Below the pieces are notes generated by a model, which was given only the letters and a program-made list of their open reading frames with translations, did no database searches and was not told the origin of the DNA. This document shows positions 8,365 to 16,318 of a stretch of 64,000 bases of DNA, one piece after another. This DNA is from Streptomyces orinoci (GTDB taxonomy: Bacteria; Actinomycetota; Actinomycetes; Streptomycetales; Streptomycetaceae). Numbering within the stretch: the stretch's first letter is position 1; every line of letters begins with the position of its first letter. The stretch is taken from positions 496,001-560,000 of the forward strand of contig NZ_PHNC01000029.1 of assembly GCF_003121295.1 (NCBI RefSeq). The letters are read 5' to 3'. The position numbers and the translations under genes were made by a program.

Positions 8365-9498
8365 TCAACGGCCGTTGAACGCGTCCTTCAGCCGGGAGAA
8401 CAGCCCCTGCTGCCCCGGCTTGAACTCGCCCATCGGACGCTCCTCGCCGCGCATCTTGGCCAGCTGGCGCAGCAGTTCCTCCTGCTGCGGGTCAAGCTTG
8501 GTGGGCGTGGTCACCTCGACATGGACGATGAGGTCACCCCGGCCGCCGCCGCGCAGATGCGTGACACCGCGCTGGTGCAGCGGGACGGACTGGCCGGACT
8601 GGGTGCCCGGGCGGATGTCGATCTCCTCGACGCCGTCCAGGGTCTCCAGCGGCACCTTGGTGCCCAGCGCGGCCGCGGTCATCGGGATGGTGACCGTGCA
8701 GTGCAGGTCGTCGCCGCGGCGCTGGAAGACCGGGTGCTTCTTCTCGTGGATCTCCACATAGAGGTCACCCGCCGGGCCGCCGCCGGGGCCGACCTCGCCC
8801 TCACCGGCCAGCTGGATGCGGTTGCCGTTGTCCACACCGGCCGGGATCTTCACGGTCAGGGTGCGGCGGGAGCGCACCCGGCCGTCGCCCGCGCACTCCG
8901 GGCAGGGAGTGGGGACCACGGTGCCGAAGCCCTGGCACTGCGGGCAGGGCCGGGAGGTCATGACCTGGCCCAGGAAGGAGCGGGTGACCTGGGAGACCTC
9001 ACCGCGGCCGCGGCACATGTCACAGGTCTGCGCGGAGGTACCGGGGGCGGCACCCTCGCCGCTGCACGTGGTGCAGACGACGGCGGTGTCCACCTGGATC
9101 TCCTTGGTGGTGCCGAAGGCGGCCTCGTCCAGGGTCACCTCGATCCGGATCATGGCGTCCTGGCCGCGGCGGGTGCGCGAGCGGGGCCCGCGCTGGGCCG
9201 CCTGGCCGAAGAAGGCGTCCATGATGTCGGAGAAGTTGCCGAAGCCGGCGCCGAAGCCGGCTCCCGCGCCGCCCCCGGAGGAGGACAGCGGGTCGCCGCC
9301 GAGGTCGTAGACCTGCTTCTTCTGCGGGTCGGAGAGCACCTCGTAAGCGGCGTTGATCTCCTTGAACCGCTCCTGCGTCTTGGGGTCCGGGTTCACATCC
9401 GGGTGCAGCTCGCGTGCGAGACGGCGGAAGGCCTTCTTGATCTCGTCCTGCGAGGCATCACGCCGTACGCCGAGGACCGCGTAGTAGTCCGTGGCCAC
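8365..9498 (-). CDS. dnaJ: Chaperone DnaJ (second actinobacterial copy, DnaJ2 type)
   Basis: A 377-residue Hsp40 with the full class I layout. The J domain carries HPD in RLARELHPDVNPD (residues about 1-65). A Gly-rich stretch (SSSGGGAGAGFGAGFGNF) and four CxxCxGxG zinc repeats follow (CTTCSGEG, CDMCRGRG, CPQCQGFG, CPECAGDG; about 148-205), then the substrate-binding domains. It delivers unfolded clients to DnaK and stimulates its ATPase. GTG at 9498 immediately abuts the hrcA stop, so hrcA-dnaJ is one operon. A CIRCE element upstream of hrcA predicts heat-inducible, autoregulated expression. Confidence 0.95.
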   Translation of the reverse strand: MATDYYAVLGVRRDASQDEIKKAFRRLARELHPDVNPDPKTQERFKEINAAYEVLSDPQKKQVYDLGGDPLSSSGGGAGAGFGAGFGNFSDIMDAFFGQAAQRGPRSRTRRGQDAMIRIEVTLDEAAFGTTKEIQVDTAVVCTTCSGEGAAPGTSAQTCDMCRGRGEVSQVTRSFLGQVMTSRPCPQCQGFGTVVPTPCPECAGDGRVRSRRTLTVKIPAGVDNGNRIQLAGEGEVGPGGGPAGDLYVEIHEKKHPVFQRRGDDLHCTVTIPMTAAALGTKVPLETLDGVEEIDIRPGTQSGQSVPLHQRGVTHLRGGGRGDLIVHVEVTTPTKLDPQQEELLRQLAKMRGEERPMGEFKPGQQGLFSRLKDAFNGR

Positions 9499-10515
9499 TT
9501 ACGACTCCGCCAGGATCTGTCCGACGTAACGTGCCACTGCGCGTACCGCTCCCATCGTTCCGGGGTAATCCATGCGGGTCGGTCCGACCACGCCGAGTTT
9601 GGCGACGGCCTCGCCGCCCGAACCGTAGCCGACCGCGACGACCGATGTGGAGTTGAGCCCCTCGTGGTCGTTCTCATGACCGATGCGCACCGTCATCCGG
9701 GAGTCGGTGGCCTCGCCGAGCAGCTTGAGCAGCACCACCTGCTCCTCCAGCGCCTCCAGCACCGGCCGGATGGTCAGCGGGAAGTCATGGCCGAAGCGGG
9801 TGAGATTGGCGGTGCCGCCGATCACCAGACGCTCCTCGGTCTCCTCGACCAGTGTCTCCAGGAGCGTGGACAGGACCGTAGAAACGGTTCCTCGGTCGTC
9901 CGGCTCGAAGGACTCGGGCAGGTCCTGCACCAGGCGCGGCACCTCGGTGAAGCGCTGGCCCACCACCCGGCTGTTGAGCCGGGCGCGCAGATCCGCCAGG
10001 GTGTTCTCGCCGACCGGGGCCGGGCAGTCCACCATGCGCTGCTCGACCCGCCCGGTGTCGGTGATCAGCACCAGCATCACCCGGGCCGGGGCCAGCGCCA
10101 GCAGCTCCACATGACGCACCGTGGAACGGGTCAGCGACGGATACTGCACCACCGCGACCTGCCTGGTCAGCTGGGCCAGCAGCCGGACCGTGCGGCCCAC
10201 CACATCATCGAGATCGACCGCGCCGTCCAGAAAGCTCTGGATGGCCCGGCGTTCGGCGCCGGACAGCGGCTTGACGCCGGCCAGCTTGTCCACGAAGAGG
10301 CGGTAGCCCTTGTCGGTGGGGATCCGGCCGGCGCTGGTGTGCGGCTGGGCGATAAAGCCCTCGTCCTCCAGGGCGGCCATGTCATTGCGCACGGTGGCCG
10401 GGGAGACTCCCAGCCGGTGCCGCTCGGTCAGCGCCTTGGAGCCGACCGGCTCCTCGGTGCCCACATAGTCCTGGACGATGGCGCGCAGTACCTCGAGCCT
10501 GCGTTCGCTCAGCAT
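9499..10515 (-). CDS. hrcA: Heat-inducible transcription repressor HrcA
   Basis: A 338-residue protein. An N-terminal winged helix (SERRLEVLRAIVQDYVGTEE, SPATVRNDMAALEDEGFI, HTSAGRIPTDKGYRLFVD) is followed by the GAF-like HrcA dimerisation domain. It represses chaperone operons by binding CIRCE and is itself kept active by the GroEL system. ATG 10515 is preferred over the upstream in-frame GTG 10524, because a GGAGG lies eight bases before the ATG and actually overlaps the GTG. The CIRCE element 60 bp upstream (10578-10604) indicates autorepression of hrcA-dnaJ. Confidence 0.95.
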   Translation of the reverse strand: MLSERRLEVLRAIVQDYVGTEEPVGSKALTERHRLGVSPATVRNDMAALEDEGFIAQPHTSAGRIPTDKGYRLFVDKLAGVKPLSGAERRAIQSFLDGAVDLDDVVGRTVRLLAQLTRQVAVVQYPSLTRSTVRHVELLALAPARVMLVLITDTGRVEQRMVDCPAPVGENTLADLRARLNSRVVGQRFTEVPRLVQDLPESFEPDDRGTVSTVLSTLLETLVEETEERLVIGGTANLTRFGHDFPLTIRPVLEALEEQVVLLKLLGEATDSRMTVRIGHENDHEGLNSTSVVAVGYGSGGEAVAKLGVVGPTRMDYPGTMGAVRAVARYVGQILAES

Positions 10516-10577
10516 CTCGCGCACCTCCAGTCCAGCGACCTACAGCCGTCTTACGGGTCTTACCAGGGCTCCGTCTC

Positions 10578-10604
10578 TTGGCACTCAATGGTCACGAGTG
10601 CCAG
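10578..10604 (-). promoter_or_regulatory. CIRCE element upstream of hrcA-dnaJ
   Basis: The site reads TTGGCACTC, nine bases, GAGTGCCAG. The consensus CIRCE is TTAGCACTC-N9-GAGTGCTAA; here the inner 8-bp arms are perfectly complementary and the spacing is exactly nine. It lies about 60 bp before the hrcA start, where HrcA binding would block transcription of its own operon. Confidence 0.88.
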
Positions 10605-10711
10605 AACCCTTCCGTAAGTGTACGGCCGGGCCCCACGGCCACGGCAAGGGCCGCTGCTGTGACATGGGCTCCGGGCGGGCAACCGTACCGCGACACCACT
10701 AGGTTCCTGCC

Positions 10712-11464
10712 ATGGGAAGCAGCGGAGAAGACCGTCAGGAGCAGCATGCGGGGGCGCACTGGGAGCATCTCGCGCCGGGCGTAGTCCGCCGCAGGCTGCC
10801 GGGCTGGGACGCCACCGTCGGCGCCATCGCGGGAACCGCCGGCGTGCTGCTGGTGGACACCGGTTCCACCCCGCGGGAGGGGGACGGGATCCGCCGCGAG
10901 GTGACGGACCTGTTCGGACTGCCCGTGACGCATATCGCACTCACCCACGCTCATTTCGATCATGTGCTGGGCACGGCGGCCTTTCCGGGGGCGCGGGTGT
11001 ACGGGGCGGTGGGGCTGGCCGAACTGCTGCGGCACTCACCGGAGGCGCTGCGGGCGGACGCCATGCGGTATGGAATGCCCGCCGGGGAGGCGGCCGCGGC
11101 GGTGGACGCCCTGGTGCCGCCCGGGCATCCGGTCTCCGGGGAGCTGACCGTCGATCTGGGCGGCGGGCGGCGGGTGCTGCTGGCCAATGTGGGGCCCGGG
11201 CACTCCCCGCACGACCTGGCCGTGCTGGTGCCGGGCGCGGACGGCACCCCCGAGGTGGTGTTCTGCGGCGACCTGGTGGAGGAGTCCGGCGAACCCCAGG
11301 CCGGACCGGACGCCCTTCCGCACGCCTGGCCGGCGGCGCTGGACCGGCTGCTGGCCCTGGGCGGCGAGGAGGCGCTGTATGTCCCGGGGCATGGCGCGGT
11401 GGTCAATGCCCGCTTTGTCCGTGAGCAGCGCAACGCCCTGGCCCGCCGCTTCGGCGTGTCGTAA
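10712..11464 (+). CDS. MBL-fold metallo-hydrolase
   Basis: A 250-residue metallo-beta-lactamase-fold protein. The metal motif THAHFDH (about residues 77-83) supplies the two-zinc HxHxDH signature. Downstream metal ligands are likely the His in VGPGHSPHD, the Asp in FCGDLVEE and the His in VPGHGAVV, so the site looks complete. There is no signal peptide. This broad family includes glyoxalase II-like thioesterases, lactonases and arylsulfatases; nothing here fixes the substrate. It is divergent from hrcA, and its promoter lies in the same 190-bp gap as the CIRCE element, so coregulation with the chaperone operon is conceivable but unproven. Confidence 0.85.
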   Translation: MGSSGEDRQEQHAGAHWEHLAPGVVRRRLPGWDATVGAIAGTAGVLLVDTGSTPREGDGIRREVTDLFGLPVTHIALTHAHFDHVLGTAAFPGARVYGAVGLAELLRHSPEALRADAMRYGMPAGEAAAAVDALVPPGHPVSGELTVDLGGGRRVLLANVGPGHSPHDLAVLVPGADGTPEVVFCGDLVEESGEPQAGPDALPHAWPAALDRLLALGGEEALYVPGHGAVVNARFVREQRNALARRFGVS

Positions 11465-11497
11465 CCGGGTGGGGCCGGTTTTTCCTATCGTCTCGGG

Positions 11498-12322
11498 GTG
11501 CGCAGCAGACAGTACGGACCCGACCTGACCCCGCCATGGAAGCGGAGTGCTCCGGTTCCGGAGGTGCCCGCCGAGGTGGATCTGGTGGTGGAGGAGATCT
11601 CCACCGGCTTCTGCGGCGCGGTGATCCGCTGTGAGAAGACCGCCCAGGGGCCGACGGTCACCCTGGAGGACCGCTTCGGCAAGCACCGGGTCTTCCCCAT
11701 GGAGCCGCGCGGTTTCCTGCTGGAGGGCCGGGTCGTCACCCTGGTACGCCCCCAGTCCCCCGCCCCGGCCGCACCGCGCCGCACCGCCTCCGGCTCCCTC
11801 GCCGTGCCGGGCGCCCGGGCCCGGGTGGCCCGTGCCGGGCGCATCTATGTGGAGGGCCGGCACGACGCGGAGCTGGTGGAGCGGGTCTGGGGGGACGACC
11901 TGCGGATCGAGGGCGTGGTGGTGGAGTACCTGGAGGGCATCGACGACCTCCCGGCCATCGTCCGCTCCTTCGCCCCGGGGCCGGACGCGCGCCTGGGCGT
12001 GCTGGTGGACCATCTGGTGCCGGGTTCGAAGGAGTCCCGGATCGCGGCGGAGGTCACCGGTGAGCATGTGCTGGTGGTGGGCCACCCGTTCATCGATGTA
12101 TGGGAGGCGGTGAAGCCGTCATCGCTGGGCATCGCCGGGTGGCCCCGGGTACCGCGTGGGCAGGACTGGAAGACGGGGGTGTGCCGGGCACTGGGCTGGC
12201 CGCCCAACACGGGGGCCGCCTGGCAGCGGATTCTGGGGGCGGTGTCCTCTTACAAGGACCTGGAGCCGGAACTGCTGGGCAGGGTCGAGGAGTTGATCGA
12301 CTTTGTGACGGTGGGGAATTAG
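11498..12322 (+). CDS. DUF3097 family protein (actinobacterial, function unknown)
   Basis: A 274-residue soluble protein starting at GTG 11498. It matches the actinobacterial DUF3097 family: an N-terminal beta-rich segment (VDLVVEEISTGFCGAVIRCEKT, VTLEDRFGKHRVFPM), a variable linker, then a Toprim-like half with RIYVEGRHDAELVERVWGDDLR, VEYLEGIDDL, LVDHLVPGSKE and the terminal VLVVGHPFIDVW. The E-G-x-x-D and D-H spacing resembles Toprim acidic motifs, so a nucleic-acid-processing role is a reasonable guess. Its last four bases overlap the end of the convergent Uma2 gene. Confidence 0.85.
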   Translation: MRSRQYGPDLTPPWKRSAPVPEVPAEVDLVVEEISTGFCGAVIRCEKTAQGPTVTLEDRFGKHRVFPMEPRGFLLEGRVVTLVRPQSPAPAAPRRTASGSLAVPGARARVARAGRIYVEGRHDAELVERVWGDDLRIEGVVVEYLEGIDDLPAIVRSFAPGPDARLGVLVDHLVPGSKESRIAAEVTGEHVLVVGHPFIDVWEAVKPSSLGIAGWPRVPRGQDWKTGVCRALGWPPNTGAAWQRILGAVSSYKDLEPELLGRVEELIDFVTVGN

Positions 12323-12894
12323 CGCGGCTTGCCGGGCAGTGTCCTGAACTCGGACGTGTCCAGGGTCTGTTCCAGCACCTCAATATGCACGGGGTCGCCG
12401 AACTTGCTGACATGCTGGTTCGCATAGTCGGCGTCCTCGCCTGCGCCAACCGGTTGGGTCAACAGCACGCACTTGGCGGCGAACGGATCGACGATCAAGT
12501 AGGCGGGCACCTTCCCCGCCGCGTACACCGAGCGCTTGACGTGATAGTCGTGGTGGGCGCTGTTCTTGGAGACAACCTCCAGAAGCAGGGCGACGGCTGA
12601 AGCGGGCACAACTCGCCCAGGGCCCTCGAACGCACCGCGCTCGATAACCAAAAGGTCCGGCTGGGGTTCGCTCTTCTCCCCTGGAATCGCGATGTCCTGC
12701 GTTGTCATCCGATTCCAGCGGCTGCGGGGAATCTGATCCATCACAGACTCGACAATCGCGTTGTGAACCCAGTCGGGCCCCGCCATCATCACGATGTCCC
12801 CCCGCAGCAGCTCCGCCTTGTAGCCCTCCGGAACCTCCAGGTTCGCGAAGTACTCCGAGACGTCGGTAATCAGCCGGTCATCCACAGCGGTCAT
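12319..12894 (-). CDS. Uma2 (DUF820) family putative PD-(D/E)XK endonuclease
   Basis: A 191-residue protein of the Uma2 family, which is greatly expanded in cyanobacteria and filamentous actinomycetes. Motifs fit the PD-(D/E)XK fold: YKAELLRGDIVMMAG near the N-terminus, EPQPDLLVIERG (catalytic Asp) and ALLLEVVSKNSAHHDYHVK (E-x-S/K pair). Members are predicted nucleases, but their DNA role is not established. ATG 12894 is used; a longer frame to 12933 exists. No partner toxin, methylase or transposase is adjacent. The stop overlaps the convergent DUF3097 stop by four bases. Confidence 0.82.
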   Translation of the reverse strand: MTAVDDRLITDVSEYFANLEVPEGYKAELLRGDIVMMAGPDWVHNAIVESVMDQIPRSRWNRMTTQDIAIPGEKSEPQPDLLVIERGAFEGPGRVVPASAVALLLEVVSKNSAHHDYHVKRSVYAAGKVPAYLIVDPFAAKCVLLTQPVGAGEDADYANQHVSKFGDPVHIEVLEQTLDTSEFRTLPGKPR

Positions 12895-12995
12895 CTCCGT
12901 GGCCCTCCACATCGCGCCGCGCACATTGCGCAACAGCCTATGAACAGCCTAGGCACGGCGGGGCCATCTCGTCACCGATTCACCCCTGCGGGTGA

Positions 12996-14228
12996 TCAGT
13001 CCACCAGATCCCTGACCACCGCGTCCGCCAGCAGCCTGCCTCGCAGGGTCAGTACCGCCCGTCCGGCCGCGTAGGGCTCGGGCTGGAGCAGCCCATCCGC
13101 CAGGGCCCGCTCGGCGGCGGCCGTACCGGCCGGCTTGAGGAGCGACAGCGGGCAGCCGTCCACCAGCCGCAGCTCCAGCAGGATCCGCTCCACCCGGCGG
13201 TCCTCCGCCGACAGGATCTCGCGGCCCGCGCCGGGCGACCGGCCCTCGCCCAGGGCCTGGGCGTAGGCGCCGGGGTGCTTGACGTTCCACCAGCGCACTC
13301 CCCCGACATGGGAGTGCGCGCCCGGCCCCGCGCCCCACCAGTCCGCGCCGCGCCAGTAGAGCTCGTTGTGGCGGCAGCGGGCGTCCGGAGTGGTGGCCCA
13401 GTTGGAGACCTCGTACCAGTGGAAACCGGCGGCGGCCAGCCGCTCCTCGGCGATCAGATAGCGGTCGGCGTGGACGTCGTCGTCGGTCATCGGGACCTCG
13501 CCCCGGCGGATCCGGCGGGCCAGCTGGGTGCCCTCCTCGACGATCAGCGCATAGGCGGAGACATGGTCGGGACCGGCGCCCAGGGCCGCGTCCAGGGAAG
13601 CGCGCCAGTCCTCGTCGCTCTCACCCGGGGTGCCATAGATCAGGTCCAGATTGATGTGCTCGAAACCGGCGGCGCGCGCCTCGGCCACACAGGCTTCGGG
13701 CCGGCCGGGGGTGTGGGTGCGGTCCAGGATCCTCAGGACATGCGGGCGGGCGCTCTGCATGCCGAAGGAGATCCGGTTGAAGCCGGCCGCGCGCAGTTCG
13801 TCCAGGTAGCGGGGGTCCACGGAGTCCGGGTTGGCCTCCGTGGTGATCTCGGCACCGGGGGCCAGGCCGAACTCCTCGCGGATCGCGGCCAGCATCCGGC
13901 CCAGGTCGGCGGCGGGCAGCAGGGTGGGGGTGCCGCCGCCGATGAAGACGGTCTCCACCGGGCGCGGGTCCGCGCCGAGGACCTTGCGCGCCAGCCGGAC
14001 CTCCTCGGCCAGGGTGTCGGCGTAGTTCTCCCTGGAGGCCAGGGCTCCGCCGGAGCCGCGCAGCTCACTGGCGGTGTAGGTGTTGAAGTCGCAGTAGCCG
14101 CAGCGGGTGGCGCAGTAGGGGACATGCAGATAGAAGGCGAGCGGCCGCTGCCCGGAGGCGGCCAGGGCCTGCGGGGGCAGCGCCCCGTCCTCGGGCATGG
14201 GCTCACCATCGGGCAGTACGGAAGGCAT
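12996..14228 (-). CDS. hemW: Radical SAM protein HemW (heme chaperone, formerly HemN-like)
   Basis: A 410-residue radical SAM protein with YCATRCGYCDFNTY (CxxxCxxC cluster motif plus the Phe/Asn typical of HemW), VFIGGGTPTLLPA, EANPDSVD, GFNRISFGMQS and NLDLIYGTPGES, then the HemN C-terminal domain (CRHNELYWRGADWWGAGPGAHSH). HemW lacks coproporphyrinogen dehydrogenase activity and is regarded as a heme-inserting chaperone for respiratory enzymes. ATG 14228 begins MPSVLPDGE; ATG 14237 would add three residues. It commonly sits between lepA and hrcA in actinobacteria, as here. Confidence 0.92.
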   Translation of the reverse strand: MPSVLPDGEPMPEDGALPPQALAASGQRPLAFYLHVPYCATRCGYCDFNTYTASELRGSGGALASRENYADTLAEEVRLARKVLGADPRPVETVFIGGGTPTLLPAADLGRMLAAIREEFGLAPGAEITTEANPDSVDPRYLDELRAAGFNRISFGMQSARPHVLRILDRTHTPGRPEACVAEARAAGFEHINLDLIYGTPGESDEDWRASLDAALGAGPDHVSAYALIVEEGTQLARRIRRGEVPMTDDDVHADRYLIAEERLAAAGFHWYEVSNWATTPDARCRHNELYWRGADWWGAGPGAHSHVGGVRWWNVKHPGAYAQALGEGRSPGAGREILSAEDRRVERILLELRLVDGCPLSLLKPAGTAAAERALADGLLQPEPYAAGRAVLTLRGRLLADAVVRDLVD

Positions 14229-14266
14229 GCCCCCCATTGTCCGGCATCGGCGCCGGGACCCCGGCC

Positions 14267-16156
14267 TCAGTCCTCCCGGGTGCCCTGGTACATGGCCTCG
14301 ATCAGGTCCTTGTACTCGCGCTCCACCACCGGCCGCTTGAGCTTGAGGCTGGGGGTGAGCTCGCCGTGCTCCACATCCAGGTCCCTCGGCAGCAGCCGGA
14401 ACTTCTTGATCGTCTGCCAGCGCTGCAGCCCCTCGTTGAGGCGCCGTACATAGCCGTCGATCAGTTCCACGGTGTGCGGGTCGGCCACCACCTCGGCGTA
14501 CTCCTTGCCCTCCATGCCGCGTTCGGCGGCCCATTTGAGGATGGCGGGCTCGTCCAGGGCGATCAGGGCGGTGCAGTAGTTGCGGTCCGCGCCATGCACC
14601 AGGATGTTGGAGACAAAGGGACAGACGCCCTTGAAGCGGCCCTCGATCTCGGCGGGCGAGATGTACTTGCCGCCGGAGGTTTTGATCAGGTCCTTTTTGC
14701 GGTCGGTGATGCGCAGAAAGCCGTCGGGGGACAGCTCGCCGATGTCACCGGTGTGGAACCAGCCGTCCGGCTCCAGCACTTCGGCGGTGCGCTCGGGCTG
14801 GCCGTGGTAGCCGGCCATCACACCGGGGCTGCGCAGCAGGATCTCGCCGTCGTCGGCGATCCGCACCTCGGTACCGGGCAGCGGCTTGCCCACGGTGCCG
14901 GTGCGGTAGGCCTCGCCGGGGTTGACGAAGTTGGCGGCGCTGGTCTCGGTGAGGCCATAGCCCTCCAGGATGTGGATCCCGGCGCCGGAGAAGAAGTAGC
15001 CGATCTCCGGGGCGAGCGAGGAGGCGCCGGAGACACAGGCCCGCAGCCGTCCGCCGAAGGCCTCCCGGATCTTGGCATAGACCAGGACATCGGCGGCCTT
15101 GTGCTTGGCCGCCAGCTTCAGCGGGACCGAACGGCTGCCGGTACGGCGGTAGTTGTCCTGGGCCGTCCTGGCGTACTCGCGGGCGATCCCGGCGGCCCAC
15201 CGGAAGATCTTGTACTTGGCGGCGCCGCCCTCCCGGGCCTTGGCCGCCACTCCGTTGTAGACCTTCTCGAAGATGCGGGGCACGGCCGCCATATAAGTGG
15301 GCCGCACCACCGGCAGGTTCTCGATGATCTTGTCCACCCGCCCGTCCACGGCGGTGACATGGCCGACGCTGATATGGCCGGTGGTGAGCACCTTGCCGAA
15401 GACATGGGCCAGCGGCAGCCAGAGGTACTGGACGTCATCGGGCCGCACCAGCTCGGTCGCCGCTATCGCCCGGGACATATACGACCAGGAGTCATGGAGC
15501 AGTCTGACTCCCTTGGGACGCCCGGTGGTTCCGGAGGTGTAGATCAGCGTGGCCAGTTGCCCGGCGCGCAGCGCGCGGACCCGGTCGCGGACCACCTCCG
15601 GGGTCTTCTCCAGGCGCTCGGCACCGCGCCGTTCCAGCTCGGCCAGGGAGATCACCCAGCCCTCGGGGTCGTCCTCGGCGGGCCGGGCGTCGGCCGCTTC
15701 GATCACCACCACATGGGCCAGCGCGGGGAGTTCGGCCCGGTGCTCGCGGGCCTTGGCCAGCTGGGCGGCGTTCTCCGCGATCAGCACCCGGCTCTCGGAG
15801 TCGCCCAGGACAAAGGCCGTCTCATCGGCGTTGGTGCTGGGGTAGATGGGGGTGGTGGCGGCACCGGAGCACATGATGCCGAGGTCGGCGAGGATCCAGT
15901 CCAGCCGGGTGTTGGAGGCGAGGGCGACCCGCTGCTCGGGCTCGATGCCCAGCTCCACCAGGCCGGCCGCGATGGCGAACACCCGCTGGGCCGCTTCTCC
16001 CCAGGTCAACGAGGCCCAGTCATCGGGACCTTGACCGGAGGCGGGCGGCACGGGGTACCGGTACGCCTCCGCGTCCGGTGTGGCCTCCACCCGCTCGAGG
16101 AAGAGGGTCGCCACGGAGGGCGGCCGGCTCTCGATCAAGGTCTGCGTCTCGCTCAC
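14267..16156 (-). CDS. Long-chain fatty acid-CoA ligase (AMP-dependent synthetase, FadD15-like)
   Basis: A 629-residue adenylate-forming enzyme starting at GTG 16156 with GGAGG just upstream. Core motifs are all present: LIYTSGTTGRPKG (phosphate loop), LPLAHVFGK, YGLTETSA, GWFHTGDIGEL and DRKKDLIKTSGGKYISP (hinge and catalytic loop). Long-chain acyl-CoA ligases activate a fatty acid to acyl-AMP and then to acyl-CoA. The best match is to the large actinobacterial FadD15 type, with the extra middle insertion found in membrane-associated ligases. Chain-length preference cannot be read from the sequence. It is codirectional with hemW, separated by 38 bp. Confidence 0.9.
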   Translation of the reverse strand: MSETQTLIESRPPSVATLFLERVEATPDAEAYRYPVPPASGQGPDDWASLTWGEAAQRVFAIAAGLVELGIEPEQRVALASNTRLDWILADLGIMCSGAATTPIYPSTNADETAFVLGDSESRVLIAENAAQLAKAREHRAELPALAHVVVIEAADARPAEDDPEGWVISLAELERRGAERLEKTPEVVRDRVRALRAGQLATLIYTSGTTGRPKGVRLLHDSWSYMSRAIAATELVRPDDVQYLWLPLAHVFGKVLTTGHISVGHVTAVDGRVDKIIENLPVVRPTYMAAVPRIFEKVYNGVAAKAREGGAAKYKIFRWAAGIAREYARTAQDNYRRTGSRSVPLKLAAKHKAADVLVYAKIREAFGGRLRACVSGASSLAPEIGYFFSGAGIHILEGYGLTETSAANFVNPGEAYRTGTVGKPLPGTEVRIADDGEILLRSPGVMAGYHGQPERTAEVLEPDGWFHTGDIGELSPDGFLRITDRKKDLIKTSGGKYISPAEIEGRFKGVCPFVSNILVHGADRNYCTALIALDEPAILKWAAERGMEGKEYAEVVADPHTVELIDGYVRRLNEGLQRWQTIKKFRLLPRDLDVEHGELTPSLKLKRPVVEREYKDLIEAMYQGTRED

Positions 16157-16260
16157 GGCATCCTCCGGGGCCCGCCTCGTTGCTGGTGACTCGCGAGTAA
16201 CCTTCCAAGCAGTGATCAGAGTAGAGCCGATGGGCCCTGTGCGTAAGAGCACCAGAGCAC

Positions 16261-16299
16261 CGAAAAGGTGCCCACTCGCCGTCGAGTGGACACCTTTCG
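16261..16299. terminator. Hairpin terminator downstream of lepA
   Basis: An inverted repeat with arms CGAAAaGGTGcCCACTCG and CGAGTGGaCACCTTTCG around a CCGT loop. It begins about 20 bp beyond the lepA stop and precedes the acyl-CoA ligase start, so it probably ends lepA transcripts. Streptomycete terminators often lack a long U tract, as here. Confidence 0.7.
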
Positions 16300-16318
16300 G
16301 TAACGGACCGTGCGCGGG

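Noticed and set aside
10516..10524. GTG 10524 as the hrcA start
   Set aside because: It overlaps the GGAGG that is correctly spaced for ATG 10515.
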